Source of the DNA: Poa pratensis
Taxonomy: Eukaryota; Streptophyta; Magnoliopsida; Poales; Poaceae
Direction of reading: 5' to 3'
DNA: 64,000 nucleotides
Assembly: GCA_947311845.1 (NCBI GenBank)
Contig: CAMZMU010000111.1
Location: forward strand, 16,753,362 to 16,817,361
The notes under the pieces are model-generated. The model worked only from the letters and a program-made list of their open reading frames with translations. It was not told the origin of the DNA and searched no databases. The translations under genes were made by a program, and so were the position numbers. This document shows, piece by piece, positions 1 to 12,350 of this stretch (its first letter is position 1; each line of letters begins with the position of its first letter).

Positions 1-389
1 TTACTGTCCAAACCAACGGAACTTTATGTAGTTCTCTATAAACCTTCTCATACAATTATTTCATATGCTATATCTCTCATCCATACATCGACTTACTTAT
101 ATACATACAATCTATATGCATACAAAAATACACGTTCATTTGCTTCATACAAGATACAGTACCATCAACAAAATACACTACCAAACAAAACTTCCAAAAA
201 AGCCATGGCGTGACACCGCGCAAAATTCTACTAGTATAGAAGAAGAATAATACTATATGATGCCTCACATAAGTAGGTGTGGCCTTATTCAAATGCATCA
301 ACCGTTTTAATTGTCCAAGTACAATGGTGTAAAAGGAAGTAGTTTCAGCACCAACAAGTGGATTTTCTGTTCTAACCTTTACCACCAAG
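1..389. other. AT-rich intergenic DNA, no gene seen
   Basis: This stretch is AT-rich with short reading frames only. None has a recognisable domain, splice pattern or codon bias. It ends at the 8-bp target duplication (382-389) of the adjacent hAT element. Confidence 0.5.
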
Positions 390-1047
390 CAGTGGCGGAC
401 CCAGGAAAAAATTGGAGGGTGGGCACACTCTAACAAAAATTTCGCACCGCGGATTTTTTTGCCAAATGAATAGTATAAATAGGCAATCGATTCACAAAAT
501 GGTAATTCAATATGTGTGTTTCATATGTGCATGATTCCAATACGAATAGTTAAAAACATAAGCAAAGTCTTACATGCTGAAATATAGCATAAACAGAAAA
601 TTACATCATTGAGATTGAGTAACAATACCTTGTCGCATCCCAATGAAAGATTGTTTCCAGGTGTAAACAACATATATATATGTAAGCTATTTATTTCGAT
701 TAATAAACATAAATTGCCAATTCTAGCCATTGTGCAGTATCAATACTTTTTTTTTGAAGCTCACAGCAATGGTCCGGCTTTGCGCCCGCGCCGACAAGAA
801 TTAGGGGCAGCAACGGCCTGGGGGGGGGGGGGGGGGAATCAGGAGGGGTCAGCCGACGGCAGCCGCCGGAATCAGGTCTCCTTTTCCAATCCTTTTTCTA
901 TCGAGAAACGAACCCAGAGAGAGGAACGAGTCGCAGTTTCACGCATGAAAAACGACAGGAAGCAATAGCGAGGACTATGGGTAGTCAAAAAAAATCCCAA
1001 AATTCTGGGTCGTGGCCTACCCGGCCCACCCTCTAGGTCCGCCCATG
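390..1047. mobile_element. Non-autonomous hAT-like DNA transposon
   Basis: The 658 bp unit is flanked by a perfect 8-bp direct repeat, CCACCAAG (382-389 and 1048-1055), the target duplication length of the hAT superfamily. The ends form short imperfect inverted repeats: CAGTGGCGGACC at the left, and CATGGGCGGACC when the right end is read in reverse. It has no transposase ORF, so it would depend on another element. It contains a poly-G run near 821-836 and a GC-rich patch (770-970) unlike the AT-rich flanks. A smaller element with related ends lies at 48651-48826. The boundaries are seen directly; the superfamily is inferred from duplication length and end sequence. Confidence 0.8.
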
Positions 1048-1743
1048 CCACCAAGTGGACTGATGCACAATGAAATCATACAATCTCGTAACGAGTTATA
1101 TAGCACAGAAGAAGTCGGAAGAGTGACTTTCACTTTGGCTCCCAAACTCCAGTGACCTTTTATTTAAAAACTAGAGTTTAACGTTCTAAGAAAATCTGGA
1201 GAGAGAAAATGACTGTAGTGCATCATACAAGCATGCAAAATCATGATACATTGCATTGGGACATACTTTAGAGATTTAAAACTATGTATATTTAGATCCA
1301 CACATTTATCATTTGCATGTAACTCAGCATACAAAATATTTACAACTGAGACTTTGCTCATTTATGGAATACATTATCCCCAACATGCATGATTTTATTT
1401 TAGATTTTCAAAAGTTGTAAATTTGGTTTTAGTTTTTTGATTACTTTACCTATGGGGCCAGAAAATCCCACTCACAAGAAGTCCATCTATTTCGATCTAA
1501 ATATTCATCTAAACGAAATAGTTATCATTACGAATTTTCGTGAACGGATCATAAACATATTCTGATGGATGCACGGAAAACCGACACTTAATGAGAATTA
1601 TATAAGAATGAAAAATGTCTCATGCTGATAGCATGCATGCAACGCAGGTACTCGCTGATCTATCCATAAATGGACGGCTCAACTTTATCTAAATATGCAT
1701 GTATTAAAATATGACTAGATACATATAAATTTAGACAAATTTA
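1048..1743. other. AT-rich intergenic DNA
   Basis: No coding potential, RNA gene or clear repeat boundary could be recognised here. Base composition becomes GC-rich again from about 1760, where LINE-like sequence seems to begin. Confidence 0.4.
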
Positions 1744-1860
1744 AGACATATTTCTATTAACGGTGGCCGGCGTGGACGGGGATGCGCAGCGCGGGCTGTA
1801 CATAGTAGTTTCTTAAGTTTTGCTTTAGCTGTGTGTGGCTCCGTGCCGATTGAGGGTAGG
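1744..1860 (+). mobile_element. Left part of LINE-like sequence interrupted by an LTR insertion
   Basis: GC-rich sequence stops at the GTAGG target duplication (1856-1860). It plausibly continues at 6099, on the far side of the 4.2 kb LTR unit, where LINE-3'-end-like sequence follows. The join is inferred from the duplication only; the family is not identified. Confidence 0.35.
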
Positions 1861-4800
1861 TGTGGGGACCCCGGACTAGTCGTCCGAAATACCCGATTAT
1901 GCTTAACACAACGATCCATGATCAGTCTGTCGTTGCACATAATCCGAACTGAATATCAAAGTTTACATCCATACAATACCGAGTTTAAAGTCTTACAAAC
2001 ATGGCCATACTGGCCTAATTATACATAGGTGCCTTCAAGGGCCAATCATCTTTATTCAGCGGAAGCTACGGTAGTAGAGCTAATCCATCCTAACAACACC
2101 CGACAGGCAGCTGACTTATGAAGATCCTAGTTTGCATAGACGTCGCCAAACTCCTCTTCAACGTAGGGCTCCTGGAAGTCTGGCTAAGACAATAGCCAGG
2201 GACGAAACCAATATGAGTACATTTGATTGTACTCGCAAACTACCCCAACTTGAGTGAGCACTAGTTTCTTAAAACTTTTATTTATTTAAAACATCTCTAA
2301 ATTTTTACCGAAAAGGGGTAAGAAGAAGTTTATAACTCTCCTTTAAGAAATCATCATTTTAGTTACTTCTCCAAACTCCTCCTTCTTCCGACCATATCTC
2401 AATCATGGTCCATTTCACTCCACGACCTTGTACCAACTCATTGGTACAAGTATGCAACCTTTTCCACTTCATTTTCTTTTCAAAACTCAAAGTTTTATAA
2501 AAACTTGCACATGGCCTTAGGACAGCCTCCCAACTGTCCATATCCGAGGACTCGGCTATTCGAATAGTTTTACACTCTGCAGAGGTAGCACGCTTTTCCC
2601 ACACCCATCCGGTCACTCATCGTGTCAGCCACGTCCCGCCATACCAGGGGTATGCGAAGTTGAGTTCCCGGCCATAGCCTGTCCTTTGCTCATGCTAGTA
2701 TAGGATCCTGCCGCTACGACACTTTCCATCGACACTTAAATCCTCAGAAACTAAGTGTGAGGACTCGTAGTTCTGCCCGGCGAATTTTAATGGCCCTACA
2801 AATCCTCTATCTCCAATTCAATCATAACAGCCCTTAGGCGTCTTCTCTTTAGAGGACCCGGGTCAGGGGGTAGGTCCTCAGACCATCCCCTCATGGAACG
2901 AGGTTATCCTCGTTATTGAGGCATCCAGTACTAACACGAGCAAATTATATGACTACGCCCCGCCCCATATGGGGGTAAATGTGGTCGCACAGGGTATTGG
3001 TTGGTCGTCATAGTACTAGGACACAATGTGCTTTTTTTTCAAAAACAACACCACCATTCTCCAACTTAATACCGACCTTTCGGCATTTCATCTTCATCCA
3101 AGTACTTTCAAAGGAGTTTTGAGAAACATTGTTTTTCCCATCCTATAGTTTTAAATAACTACCTTATACTTCTACATAGGGTGGCAAAATAGTTTTCATG
3201 TATTTGTAAAAAGGGTTTTCCAAAATCATTGGTACTTTTGAACAACTCCTGAGATTAAAAATAGATGTATATAAATGCAAGCTCAGTGGAGTAGCTTGCC
3301 TTGCTCAACAAAGTGGTACTGGTCCTGATCTTCTGGTTCAACAAAACCTCCTTCCTCGATAAATCCGTCAACGGTATCGTCTAAACGTTAATCAAGCAAA
3401 ACAAACCATCACTATACTAACTCAAGCATCATCACAGCATTACAATCACAAATGCTATAAATAGCCACTGCATACATCAAGCAACACAATGTGGTTTCAA
3501 TTTAGTCGAATTAACCTTTATTTAGTTATTTTCAAACTAAGGCAGAAACTAGTTGTACACCTTTTAATTCACCAATTAATCTAGGTTGGTCACAAAATTT
3601 CAAACTAAAATTCTATGGATAGCTACTGATGTGTAGAAGACAACCCAATTGGATTGAGGTCTTTTGGAGTTATCAAACTCCCTACACAAATGTTTTAGTT
3701 CAGAAGGTCTTAAATCAAGTTTTAGCTACTGCTTAGTTTTATTGATCAATAAATTAAATCCTTTTAGGGGTAACTAACCTTGGCTAAATGTGATCTAACA
3801 AAATTGGTCCTAACTCAATTTGGCTTAACCTTAAATCACAATAATTGGTTTAGTGCAGTAGGGTTTACTAACAATTAATCGAAGGCTAAAGATTTTAAAC
3901 TTCTCAATTAATTCTACCAAAATTTGGGGAGCTAAAGGATCCTAATACAAGGCTACCAAAATTGGTTTCAAGTTGTTTAGACTAACAGGGCTCCAGAAAC
4001 ACTTAAGTTGGTGTTTTAAACCTTCTGTGGCACTTTTATTAATACTCTTTTATTATTTAACTAAATGAGATGAGACCACTTTGGTGAGTTAAATAATTTC
4101 ATAAGCTTTCCAGATCATTTGAGTTTGATTTATTTGGATTCCTAAATCTCGAGATATTGAATTTCAAAGTTCAGTCCAGTACTGAAAAGCAGAGGAGGTT
4201 TAAATTCTAAAAACCTAATTTACTGGATAATGTTGAAAATCCTGACGGGTGGGGTCCGCTCGTCAGTGACTCAACGGAAAACGTTTCGCGCGCGGGTTTA
4301 AGTTTAAAACGCTGACGGGTGGGGTCCACCAGTCAGTGTCTACTTAAACGAAACGGTACGCTACCCTTGATCTCTAATCCTACGGCTGAGGATCAACGAC
4401 ACGGCGGCGACCATTTCCTGGCGGCGCCGTGGCTCCGGCGACGGCGGTGCTCTCGATTCGCTCACCTGGGGGCTCGGGTGGTGGCGGAGATGACGGGGAT
4501 CGACGGCGGAGGGAGTGGGGAAGCTCTGGGGTGAGTAGTGCGTGCTGGGACGGCTTCAATCGACGGCGGCGTGTTCGGCTCCTCCTCCGCGGCCGTGCTT
4601 CAAGTCCGGCGAGTCCTCCGCGGCGCTGCTGTGCATGAAACACGGGCAAAACGCGGCGGGTGAGCTAGGGTGTAATGGTGAGGCGAGTGAGGGGCAGAGA
4701 GAAGGCAGGGGAAGAGAGGCACGACCTGGCCGTGATCGTCTTCTTCCTCGGCGCGGCAGCGCACTGCCGTGCGTGTGCACGGTGGCTGCGATGGAAAGCT

Positions 4801-6098
4801 CGCCCTCCTGGCGATGCTCTGGTGTGAGGGGCGTGAGAGGGAAGTGGTGGAGGTGTGTGGAGAAGAGGTGGTGCGGGGTGGGTTTTTATAGCGGGCGGAG
4901 GCGCTCGGCGCTCCACGGCGCGGTGGTGGAGTGAGGGAAAGAGAGGCGCTGGGTCCGGCTGGGGGTGCCAGAGGGGTTGCGGGGAGCTAGGGGATGCTGC
5001 AGAAGCGGTCGGGTGGTCGAGGGGGACAGGGGTGGCGCGCGAGCGTCGATGCCGTGCTCGGCCGGCCATGGCGAGCGGCGTGCTCCGGCGCGTGCGCTGG
5101 GGTCGGGTAGAGTGCGTGCGGTGCCTAAGAGGGGCAGGGGTGCTCGCATACGACGCGGTGGAGGTGACGGAACCAGAGGGGTGAGGTGGGGCAGCGCGGA
5201 GGCGTGCGGTGCTCGTAGTTGACCTCGGCGTCGCCGCGTCGCTCGGCGTGCTCTGGCGCGGACAGAGCGCACGCCAGAGGGCTCTGCGGCGGTCGAGTCT
5301 CGTCGGGCAGGGGCGGAGAGAGTTGGGTGGTGTGGCGGGCACGGCGCGGCGTCGTCTCAGCGTTGCGTCTGCCCTCCCACGAAATGACCCGTGCGGGAGC
5401 TCGCCAGGGACGGCAATGGCGTGGCGCCACCGGCTTGCCTCCTCTGGGGTCAACGAGCGTGTCACTTCTCCATCCTTCGAGTGAGTGAGGTGAGGTGAGT
5501 GAGTGGAAACGCTAATGGCTCGGGATTGCTCCGAATTGAGCTCGGATTTTGGATTGGATTTTCGGGTTAGGGAAGAACACAGTGGTGATCAGCAGGTGTT
5601 CGATCTATTTCCCGAACCAAATCCAAAATTGGATTTTCTGAAATTTCTTTTCATGGTTTGCTTCAAAATGTTTTGTCAAAGTTTGGGGTACCACTGGGGT
5701 ATTTATTTTGGAAGTGTAGCTTGGTGATTTTGATGATTTCCAATGTTAAAGAAACATTTTGAATTTTGAAAATAGAATTTAGAATACAATTTAAATTAGG
5801 GAGAGAGAGAGAAAAGTTTTAAGGATGAAAAGAGAGGGGTCACATTCTCCCCACTGAATTTTTGGTTTTGGAAGAATTTTAGAATTCTCACTTGGAGATT
5901 TAATGTGACACTTGTCACATTATTTTTATTGTTTTAGCACTTGTTTTATTTCTTTTCTTTTCTTCAAGTTTTTATTTAGAGCAAACAACAACTCAAGCAA
6001 GCATAATCAAACAAACACACATAAAATAACAAAAGTTTTTTTTTGTTGGCCCACAATTTTTGACTAATACAGCTAGGTTACAATTTTGGGATGTTACA
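1861..6098 (-). mobile_element. 4.2 kb solo-LTR-like unit of an LTR retrotransposon
   Basis: The unit starts TGTGGGGACC and ends GATGTTACA, so it has TG...CA termini. It is flanked by a perfect 5-bp direct repeat GTAGG (1856-1860 and 6099-6103), as expected for integrase-mediated insertion. I see no second LTR copy inside, no primer-binding site and no gag or pol ORF. It is therefore best read as one very long LTR left by recombination. Read in reverse it begins TGTAACATCCCAAAATTG, which resembles the starts of long LTRs of Triticeae Sukkula/LARD-like elements as I remember them, so it probably lies on the minus strand. GC-rich 4380-5490 contains many overlapping frames in all phases and no consistent protein. 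The boundaries are firm; the solo-LTR status and family are inference. Confidence 0.7.
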
Positions 6099-6103
6099 GT
6101 AGG

Positions 6104-6940
6104 TCCATGGATCTCGGCAGCCAGATTCATGGCGTCCTGGTGTTCCTCTGTCGAGCTGCGCTCTGCAGGTGGCAAGCAGAAGCGCAAGTGAGGCAGAGGG
6201 AATCTCGCATCCCTCTTAATAAGGCCTGCTTTGAAGCTTTAGAGCCAGATTTCTCGAACCAATCCTGGCTTAGCGTGGTGCTCCTTCTTCCGGCGGCGGT
6301 GCTTCCATGGAGGAAGCCGAAGGCAGCGACGGCGAAGGCATCAGGCGGCTTCCTCAATAAGGTTCTTCCTCGGATTCGAAGCTGCTGGATCTTTCTTTTC
6401 CTGTCTCCTCTGGTCCGTGGCAGGAGCCGGAGTCTTGACGGCGGGTTGGTTATCAAAGAGCGGCGACGAATCTGCGTCGCCTCAGCCGTCTGTTGTGCTG
6501 TGCTGCTATGCATCTCATCAGTCACCATGGTGGTGGATGGGGGGTGCGGTGATGCTGCAGGCGGCGGCTTGCGGTGGCTATGGAGTGATGAAGCCTACAG
6601 TTTCTCGAGCTCATCTCTGCAGGTCCATGGCGGCCTGAGAAATTTGCTGGTGCTCTCCAGCTTCTGTTCAACCTCCGATGAGAGGCCCTGTCGAAGTCAG
6701 CTGTTGCTGAGGTTCATGTCGACATCGACGCAAGTGGCGAAGTCCCCGCGGCGGTGCACGGCAACGGCAAGCTCGGCTTCTTGCTTTTGCTCGACGGTGG
6801 GGAAAGAGAAGGACTCGATTGTAATTTTCCATCTTTTAGCTAGGTCCTTTCTGCATATGTCAGGGATCTATGTGTTATTTCTTGATTTTATTGGGTCCTC
6901 TGTAAAATTTGTGTACACCCACTGTATGGAATAGATGAGG
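6104..6940 (+). mobile_element. LINE-like 3' region (non-LTR retrotransposon remnant)
   Basis: GC-rich sequence with an open frame (about 6086-6934) passes into a T-rich 3' end with short phrases like those at the 3' ends of the LINE-like copies at 11710-12350 and 15550-16640. No reverse transcriptase domain is visible and no clean poly-A tail or target duplication was found. It was split from 1744-1860 by the LTR insertion. The open frame shows no known domain, so I do not call it a gene. Confidence 0.4.
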
Positions 6941-8061
6941 CTTCTAGCCGGGCCCTCCTTGTTAAATTTTTTTTTTAACGGAGTGAGTGGTATTGTGTGT
7001 GACGTTAAGGTCACATGCTCACAGTCGCAGCATTCACTCTACTACCCACCAGGCAGTGCCAAGATTTGTAGCATAGCCGCTTAGGTGACCACTGAGCCGA
7101 CGGGTGACGGGGCAAAAGCCTCCTGCCGCGGCGTCGTCGTCGTCGGCCGGACACTTGGACGTTCCTCTGCGCAGTGTAGGTACGAATCCTTCGCCATTGG
7201 AAGCACGCCATGTTCGTCGATGATACGCCGCGACGCGACGGCTTTGCTCTGTCCACACTGCACCGTTGTCATTCAATGCCGTTCGACATTTCGCGGGGCT
7301 CCACGCTAGCTCACGGGGCCCTTCTACCCCATTCTCCGGTTTTTTTAAAAAAAATCGCCATGCCCTACGCTTCACATGGGGAGATTGACGCCGCGGTCGC
7401 CGGTCGGGTCCGGCACTCCGGCTTCTGGAATACTCCAACCGACGGACGCATTTCCGCCGGCGAAACAGCTCAAACGGAGCAGAAGGAAATGAAAAACGAG
7501 CACGAGGAGGATTTTTTTGATTTTATCCGCTGCCATTTGGGGCTTTTTTAAATTTTATCCGCTGCCACTTCGTCGACGGAGCGCCTCTCCGGGCCACCGA
7601 TTCAGGGCCGCAACGCCGTTGGACAAACAGTGCTGTGGGCAGGAGTGGCCACGCCGGCCAGGTCGAGCATGTGCCTCCTTCATTGCTGCTGGTAGCGCCA
7701 GACAAGGCAACCGAAATGCAGGACCTCTGCGGTTTGGGGGCAGCCGCCGTTCGGGCAGTTGGAGTTACTCATGGCGTGCAGCAGTAGTAGTACTGCTGGG
7801 TCAAAACGGCGATGACTGAAAGCTGCTGTCCAAGTTACAGTAGTACATTTCTTTAAAAAAAAAATATAGTGTAACATTTAAACATCTTATACTCAACACA
7901 CCAACTCCCAGCAAAGAGCCAACAACGCAGGCAGCCTATTTTGGATTCTCGCGCCCGGACGCGAGCGGACCGTTCCTGCATCCTCCCCGTGTCCGCCCTG
8001 GCCCCGCGTGTCATCGACCCCAACGGCCACCTACCCGTAATAACTGTGGGCGGTGGAGCTG
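6941..8061. other. Intergenic and unclassified repeat DNA upstream of the 8185 gene
   Basis: Mixed composition, with several short GC-rich frames on both strands and no recognisable domain. An imperfect duplicated phrase, TTTTATCCGCTGCCA, occurs near 7520 and 7555. From about 7950 the sequence becomes CG-rich and leads into the TATA box of the next gene. Confidence 0.4.
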
Positions 8062-8068
8062 TATAAAT
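8062..8068 (+). promoter_or_regulatory. TATA box of the 8185 gene
   Basis: TATAAAT lies about 117 bp upstream of the start codon, in a CG-rich context. This gives an expected transcription start near 8095. A direct repeat around CGCGCCGGCCGGCCAAACCC occurs twice just downstream (about 8069-8091 and 8120-8143), in the presumed 5' leader. Confidence 0.55.
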
Positions 8069-8184
8069 CGCGCCGGCCGGCCAAACCCTAGGGCACAAAC
8101 CCTAGCACTCCTCCCCAATCGCGCCGGCCGGCCAAACCCTAGCCACGGCGGCCACCATCTCCAAGCTCAGATCCACGCGCCGGA

Positions 8185-8727
8185 ATGGATCCGCCGCCGC
8201 CACCGCAGCATCTGGTGGACGAGGCCGAGCGAGCGCGTATGAGCGCGCGCGGGCGCTATCGCGGCAGCTTCTCGCGCCGGATGGCGACCAGCCCGGCATG
8301 GGCCGGCATGATTCCCCAGCCGCCGCGTCCGCGCCTGACGGACGCCCAGAGGAGTGCGGTGGAGGCGGCGTTCGCGGACTGCGCCGACAGCGACGAAGAA
8401 GAGTACGCCGCCGGTGTCGCGGCGGCTGCTGTCGCGGCGGCCGGTGTCGCGGGGGATGGCGCGCCGCCGGAGCCTCCAATTGGCGTGGGCGGCCCTGCTC
8501 ACATCACCGAGGAGGAGGCGGTGAATGCAGCCCACATGCAGCTGAACGCGCAGAGGGCGGCCGCGTTCATGTCCGCCGCGCGCGCCTGTGCCGACGCTGC
8601 AGTGGAGGAGGAGATGAAGCAAATGCGCCGCGCCGAAGAGTCCAAGAAGCGCGCGGCGAGGCGCAAACGACACCGGGAGGCCTTGGCGGCGGCTGAGGCC
8701 GCGAAAGGAGCAGGCAGCTCCGCCTGA
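8185..8727 (+). CDS. Small intronless gene of unknown function
   Basis: A single open frame of 180 residues starts at the first ATG after a TATA box. I do not recognise a family. The N-terminus is proline-rich (four prolines after MDP) and then arginine/serine-rich. The middle has an acidic patch (DSDEEE, about residues 69-74) and alanine/valine-rich stretches. The last 60 residues are a charged, probably helical or coiled segment rich in K, R, E and A, with an RRKRHR basic cluster that could be a nuclear signal. Codons are strongly G/C-ending, as in many grass genes. There are no membrane segments or signal peptide. It could be a lineage-specific gene or one carried by a transposon; no flanking inverted repeat was found. 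Confidence 0.5.
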   Translation: MDPPPPPQHLVDEAERARMSARGRYRGSFSRRMATSPAWAGMIPQPPRPRLTDAQRSAVEAAFADCADSDEEEYAAGVAAAAVAAAGVAGDGAPPEPPIGVGGPAHITEEEAVNAAHMQLNAQRAAAFMSAARACADAAVEEEMKQMRRAEESKKRAARRKRHREALAAAEAAKGAGSSA

Positions 8728-9972
8728 TGTCAGCTCCACCGCGAAAAGAGCCGAGGCCGTGGCCGCCTATGTGCGGTTCATTTTCCACTAATACCGGCGC
8801 CCGCTACGTGTTTCGTAGCTACAAAATGATCAAAGAAGATTGAGTCAGCCAGCCCTGGCTGGCCATGGGAGCGATGAAGGAAGAGCCAGCAAGTCCGTTG
8901 CAGAACGGGCATGCTGCGTGATGTTCCTCAAGGCCGCAGCCCCTCTTTGATCTTCCCCCTTGCCGGCCGGTGGTCGGTTATTAATTTCCTTCAAGTTTAG
9001 GTTTAGGTTTTAGGGTTTAATGTTAGGAGAAGATCCTAGATTTAAATATGTAATTTCAGTTTCTAAATGTAATCCTAGTATTAAAAAAAAAGTTTAGGAA
9101 ATAAAAGTGGCAAGCGGACTCAATGCGTCGGCCCTGTTGGGGCACTGGCCAGAAAGGGGCGGACATGGGCCGGACGCGCGTCCGTTCCCCGACCCAAACG
9201 GACAAAACGCGGACCGAACGCGCGTCCGTTTGGGTCGGCCCGTTGGAGTTATCCTAAGACACAGGAATGAAAAATTGTAGCCATTTGGATTGAAGGATAG
9301 GAAAAGCATAGTCTACACCTGATGGCTAGTCCGGAAACCCTTGTCATGAGCAGCACATGTTATCTTTGTTTCATTATTCCCCTAGTTTGTTCGAGTAACT
9401 CGGTGTGATATTATTTACTGATAGACAACATATAATAATCGCAGCATTCCTTGCCGGCTGTAGTGCTCATTGACATGGATCCGTTAAAAACGTGTAAGGG
9501 CTGGATCGATCTAAGCATGCACAGACATAACCTCTGAACTATTCCGTAGCAAATTTTGTTGAACCTGCTATTCGGACGAAATCGCTCTCCCTAACCGCCG
9601 CCTCCCCCGTTTTGCAGCGTTGGTACGTAGGGTATAAACAGTATATATACGAAGGCAGTGCATTTTATTTGATGCTGAGCGGGCCTTTAACCGAGCTTTG
9701 TTTTAGCGCTCAAGCGATGGAAAGAAATAGCGGAAGCGTCGCGACGCGCGTTTCACCTCAGGAAAGTTTCCAATAGATCGAAGCAAATGTTTCTTTTCCT
9801 GTGAAACGTGAAGCGTAGGAATCCAATCCTGTGTAATTCCCTTTCCTATTCCTACGTTCCAAACGGCACAGAGGAAATATTTCCTGTATAATTCCTATCC
9901 TTTGAAAATCCTACCAAAATCCCATGTTCCAAACAGGCCCTAATACTAAGAACATGGCCTTTTCTTTTTTTA
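8728..9972. other. 3' flank and transposon-like remnants
   Basis: Sequence after the 8185 gene holds no second gene. Around 9110-9260 a block with CGTCCGTTTGGGTCGGCC followed by GTTGGAGTTATCCTAAG matches, in reverse orientation, sequence near 10562-10610. These may be the two ends of one DNA element into which the Harbinger copies inserted. 9755-9950 resembles the right half of the PIF/Harbinger element that follows. Confidence 0.4.
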
Positions 9973-10559
9973 GGGTCTGTTTGGAACACAGGATAGGAAA
10001 AATGCAGGAATAGGAAAATTACAGGAATAGGATAGAAATGCAGGTGGAAACCTATGGATTAAAACCTACAGGAAAATTTCCTATGTGAGCGTTTGGATGA
10101 GCCCAGGAAAAACACAGGAATATTTGGGTATGAGCTTTGAGAAAACTACATTGCAGCTACTTAATTAGCAGATTTTTTTTACACAAGCTGACACTTGAGT
10201 CAGTCTCAAGATTTGTCTACACCGTCGTCGCCTGTATGTCAACTTGTTCTCCAACTCCGACTATCTCCGTTCATCTCAAAACAGAAGCACCCAACTCAAA
10301 TCAGTGGAACAACAACGTCCTTGCCTGATGGTCATTATAATAGTAGTCTCAACGATTGACTTGCCTCGGTAGACGCAAAGGAAAGAAAAAAAGAGGTCGG
10401 ACCGGATGTAATTTTTCCTATGGTTTTCCTGTGAAATCGCTAGTGTAGGAAACTTTCCTACAAGCCAATCCTATGTTCCAAACGACGCAAAGGAAAAGTT
10501 TCCTGCAAAAATCCTTTCATGTACAATTCCTGCAAAAATCCCATGATCCAAACGACCCC
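9973..10559. mobile_element. PIF/Harbinger-like (Tourist-type) element
   Basis: The ends are GGGTCTGTTTGGAACA at the left and, read in reverse, GGGGTCGTTTGGATCA at the right. TTA lies on both sides (9970-9972 and 10560-10562), the 3-bp target duplication of PIF/Harbinger elements. The interior repeats phrases such as CAGGAATAGG and has no transposase. At 587 bp it is a large non-autonomous copy. The preceding 9755-9950 looks like a truncated relative. Confidence 0.7.
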
Positions 10560-11698
10560 TTAGGCTTAGCATGACTCCAATCATGCGACCCAAACGGACA
10601 CCTATTTATTTCCGTTTGCGTCGAGGTCTGGCTGGGCGAACAGGGGCGGACACCGCGCATCCGGAGGGTGCACCCAACGCTGCCGACGCATTTGGGAATT
10701 TGTCCGGGTCTTCTTCCTCCTCCAGACATTGCACATCTCGGCACAGCTGACCGCGTCTAGATCGAGTCGCTGGTCAAGCTCTATCGCCAACTAGTACATT
10801 ATGTGGAGGCCTGGTGAAACCTCATGCCCAAGGGACGAGCGGGCTTGGGAAAGCCCGAACATGAAAAGGCAAGACAAGTTGTAGTCCTGCTTCCATGTCT
10901 ATGCCATTTTGTTGTATTGCTCTAGTGTTGCATAATCTCACCACCTCCTTAATAGGAAGCGGAAACCATATCACCCTCATCGAACATAAATAAACAACGA
11001 CATTTGTGTGAACCCAATGATTATCCGCAATACATTCTACCAAACTTAGGGGGTTCACTTTGTGCTCGATGCAAAAAGACCATTGGTTTGCATAAAATAG
11101 ATGTGAGAGTGTGTTTGTCAACCAAGGGTCACACATAACATGTTACGAATGCAAGCAAACAAACACGCCCTTAGGTTTGTCGTTACTGCTTTCGAAGAAC
11201 ATCATAGTTAGATAAGCATGTTTTTTTGTTTTTGTTTCTGGAAGCAGCTTGTTTCATTAAGCGAGCTATACACAGTCTCGGTCTCGCCGCCGAAAAACAA
11301 AACATAGACATGAACACAAACACGAACACGAACATGAGACATCCAAACAAAGGCGTAAAACAGCACTAGTAATATTTTACCAGCGCGCACGCAGAATGTT
11401 GTAAGTCCATCACATTCACACCTTTCTGCAGACGGGTCAAAGTCTCAAAGATACCGTGAAATTTTCGAGTTAAAAAATATCTCTGCCTTTGCTACAATCC
11501 TGGAGCTGACAACTTTCCGTTATTAAACGAACGATTTGACCCCAGTTTACGGCGCAGCAGTTTATATTTTATTTGGAGATTTGCCTTGTAGAGCAAAACC
11601 ACACTCCATCCATCCATGAGTGCCATGCAAACGAGTCACGTGAGAGCCTCCTCCATGGAAGGAACATGCCAAGCAGATCGAGCAGCCGTAATAAAAAA
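10560..11698. other. Intergenic DNA, no gene seen
   Basis: Contains a possible DNA-transposon end (10562-10620, matching about 9200-9258 in reverse) and otherwise unassigned sequence with short frames only. It ends at the target duplication (11699-11709) of the LINE insertion. Confidence 0.4.
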
Positions 11699-11709
11699 CA
11701 CAGCGCTCA

Positions 11710-12350
11710 ACACCTCGCTATTTCTGGAACTCTCCCCCCTCCCCTCTATCTACTGTACCAGAGGCGATCTTGAGGGCGACCTCGAATCGGCCAGCGTTCG
11801 CCGGTGTATCCGTGGGATTTCCCACCCTCCGGCGGCCGCTTCGGCGGCGGGAGGATGGGGAATCCCCGGATCTGCGCTCCGGCGGTGTAGATAGGATGTG
11901 TGGGTGGATCGCGGGCGACGTGGCCGAGGCGGGGAGGCCACCGTCGTCGTTTTGGTCGGCCGCAGCCTCCCCTTGTTCCCGACGTCGTCTTCGACAGCGG
12001 CGGTTGGCTGCTGCCTTGTCCTGCCGGCGTTCCCTCCCTTGTCGACGGTTGGATCGCGGCTGGTGTACAGGAGGCGGGCTCAGTTCTTGCGGTGATTCGC
12101 CGGCGTCGGCTACGAAGACGGCGTCTTCTCCTTCAGCGCGTAGGGCCTTCTGGGCCCCTTTCTTGAAGGTCTTCGGCTGCTTGCCTTTGAGGCTCCCCGG
12201 AGCGATGTCGGCGGCGGCGTGCCTTCAGTGCGTGTTGACGGCAACGGCGGCCGTCTCTCCCCAGGAGTGCGTTGTAATTTTCTTATTTTGCAGGGGTGTC
12301 TGTACCGGTGTAATTTCTTAATAGATCTGGGCTTTTGTGTCAAAAAAAAA
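11710..12350 (+). mobile_element. 5'-truncated LINE-like retroposon with poly-A tail
   Basis: The 641 bp insertion ends in a poly-A run (about 12342-12350). It is flanked by the direct repeat CACAGCGCTCA (11699-11709 and 12351-12361), extended by A residues. Poly-A plus a target duplication of more than 10 bp is the signature of target-primed reverse transcription. The 3' part has LINE-like untranslated sequence; there is no reverse transcriptase, so it is 5'-truncated or mobilised in trans. It sits about 540 bp upstream of the expansin start codon, in its likely promoter region. Confidence 0.75.

Noticed and set aside
4319..5490. Many long overlapping frames on both strands
   Set aside because: They lie in a GC-rich patch of an LTR-like unit, overlap in all phases and contain no domain or splice pattern. 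High GC alone explains the lack of stops.
5800..5815. GA-rich microsatellite (GAGAGAGAGAG)
   Set aside because: Short simple repeat inside the LTR-like unit, of no evident significance.
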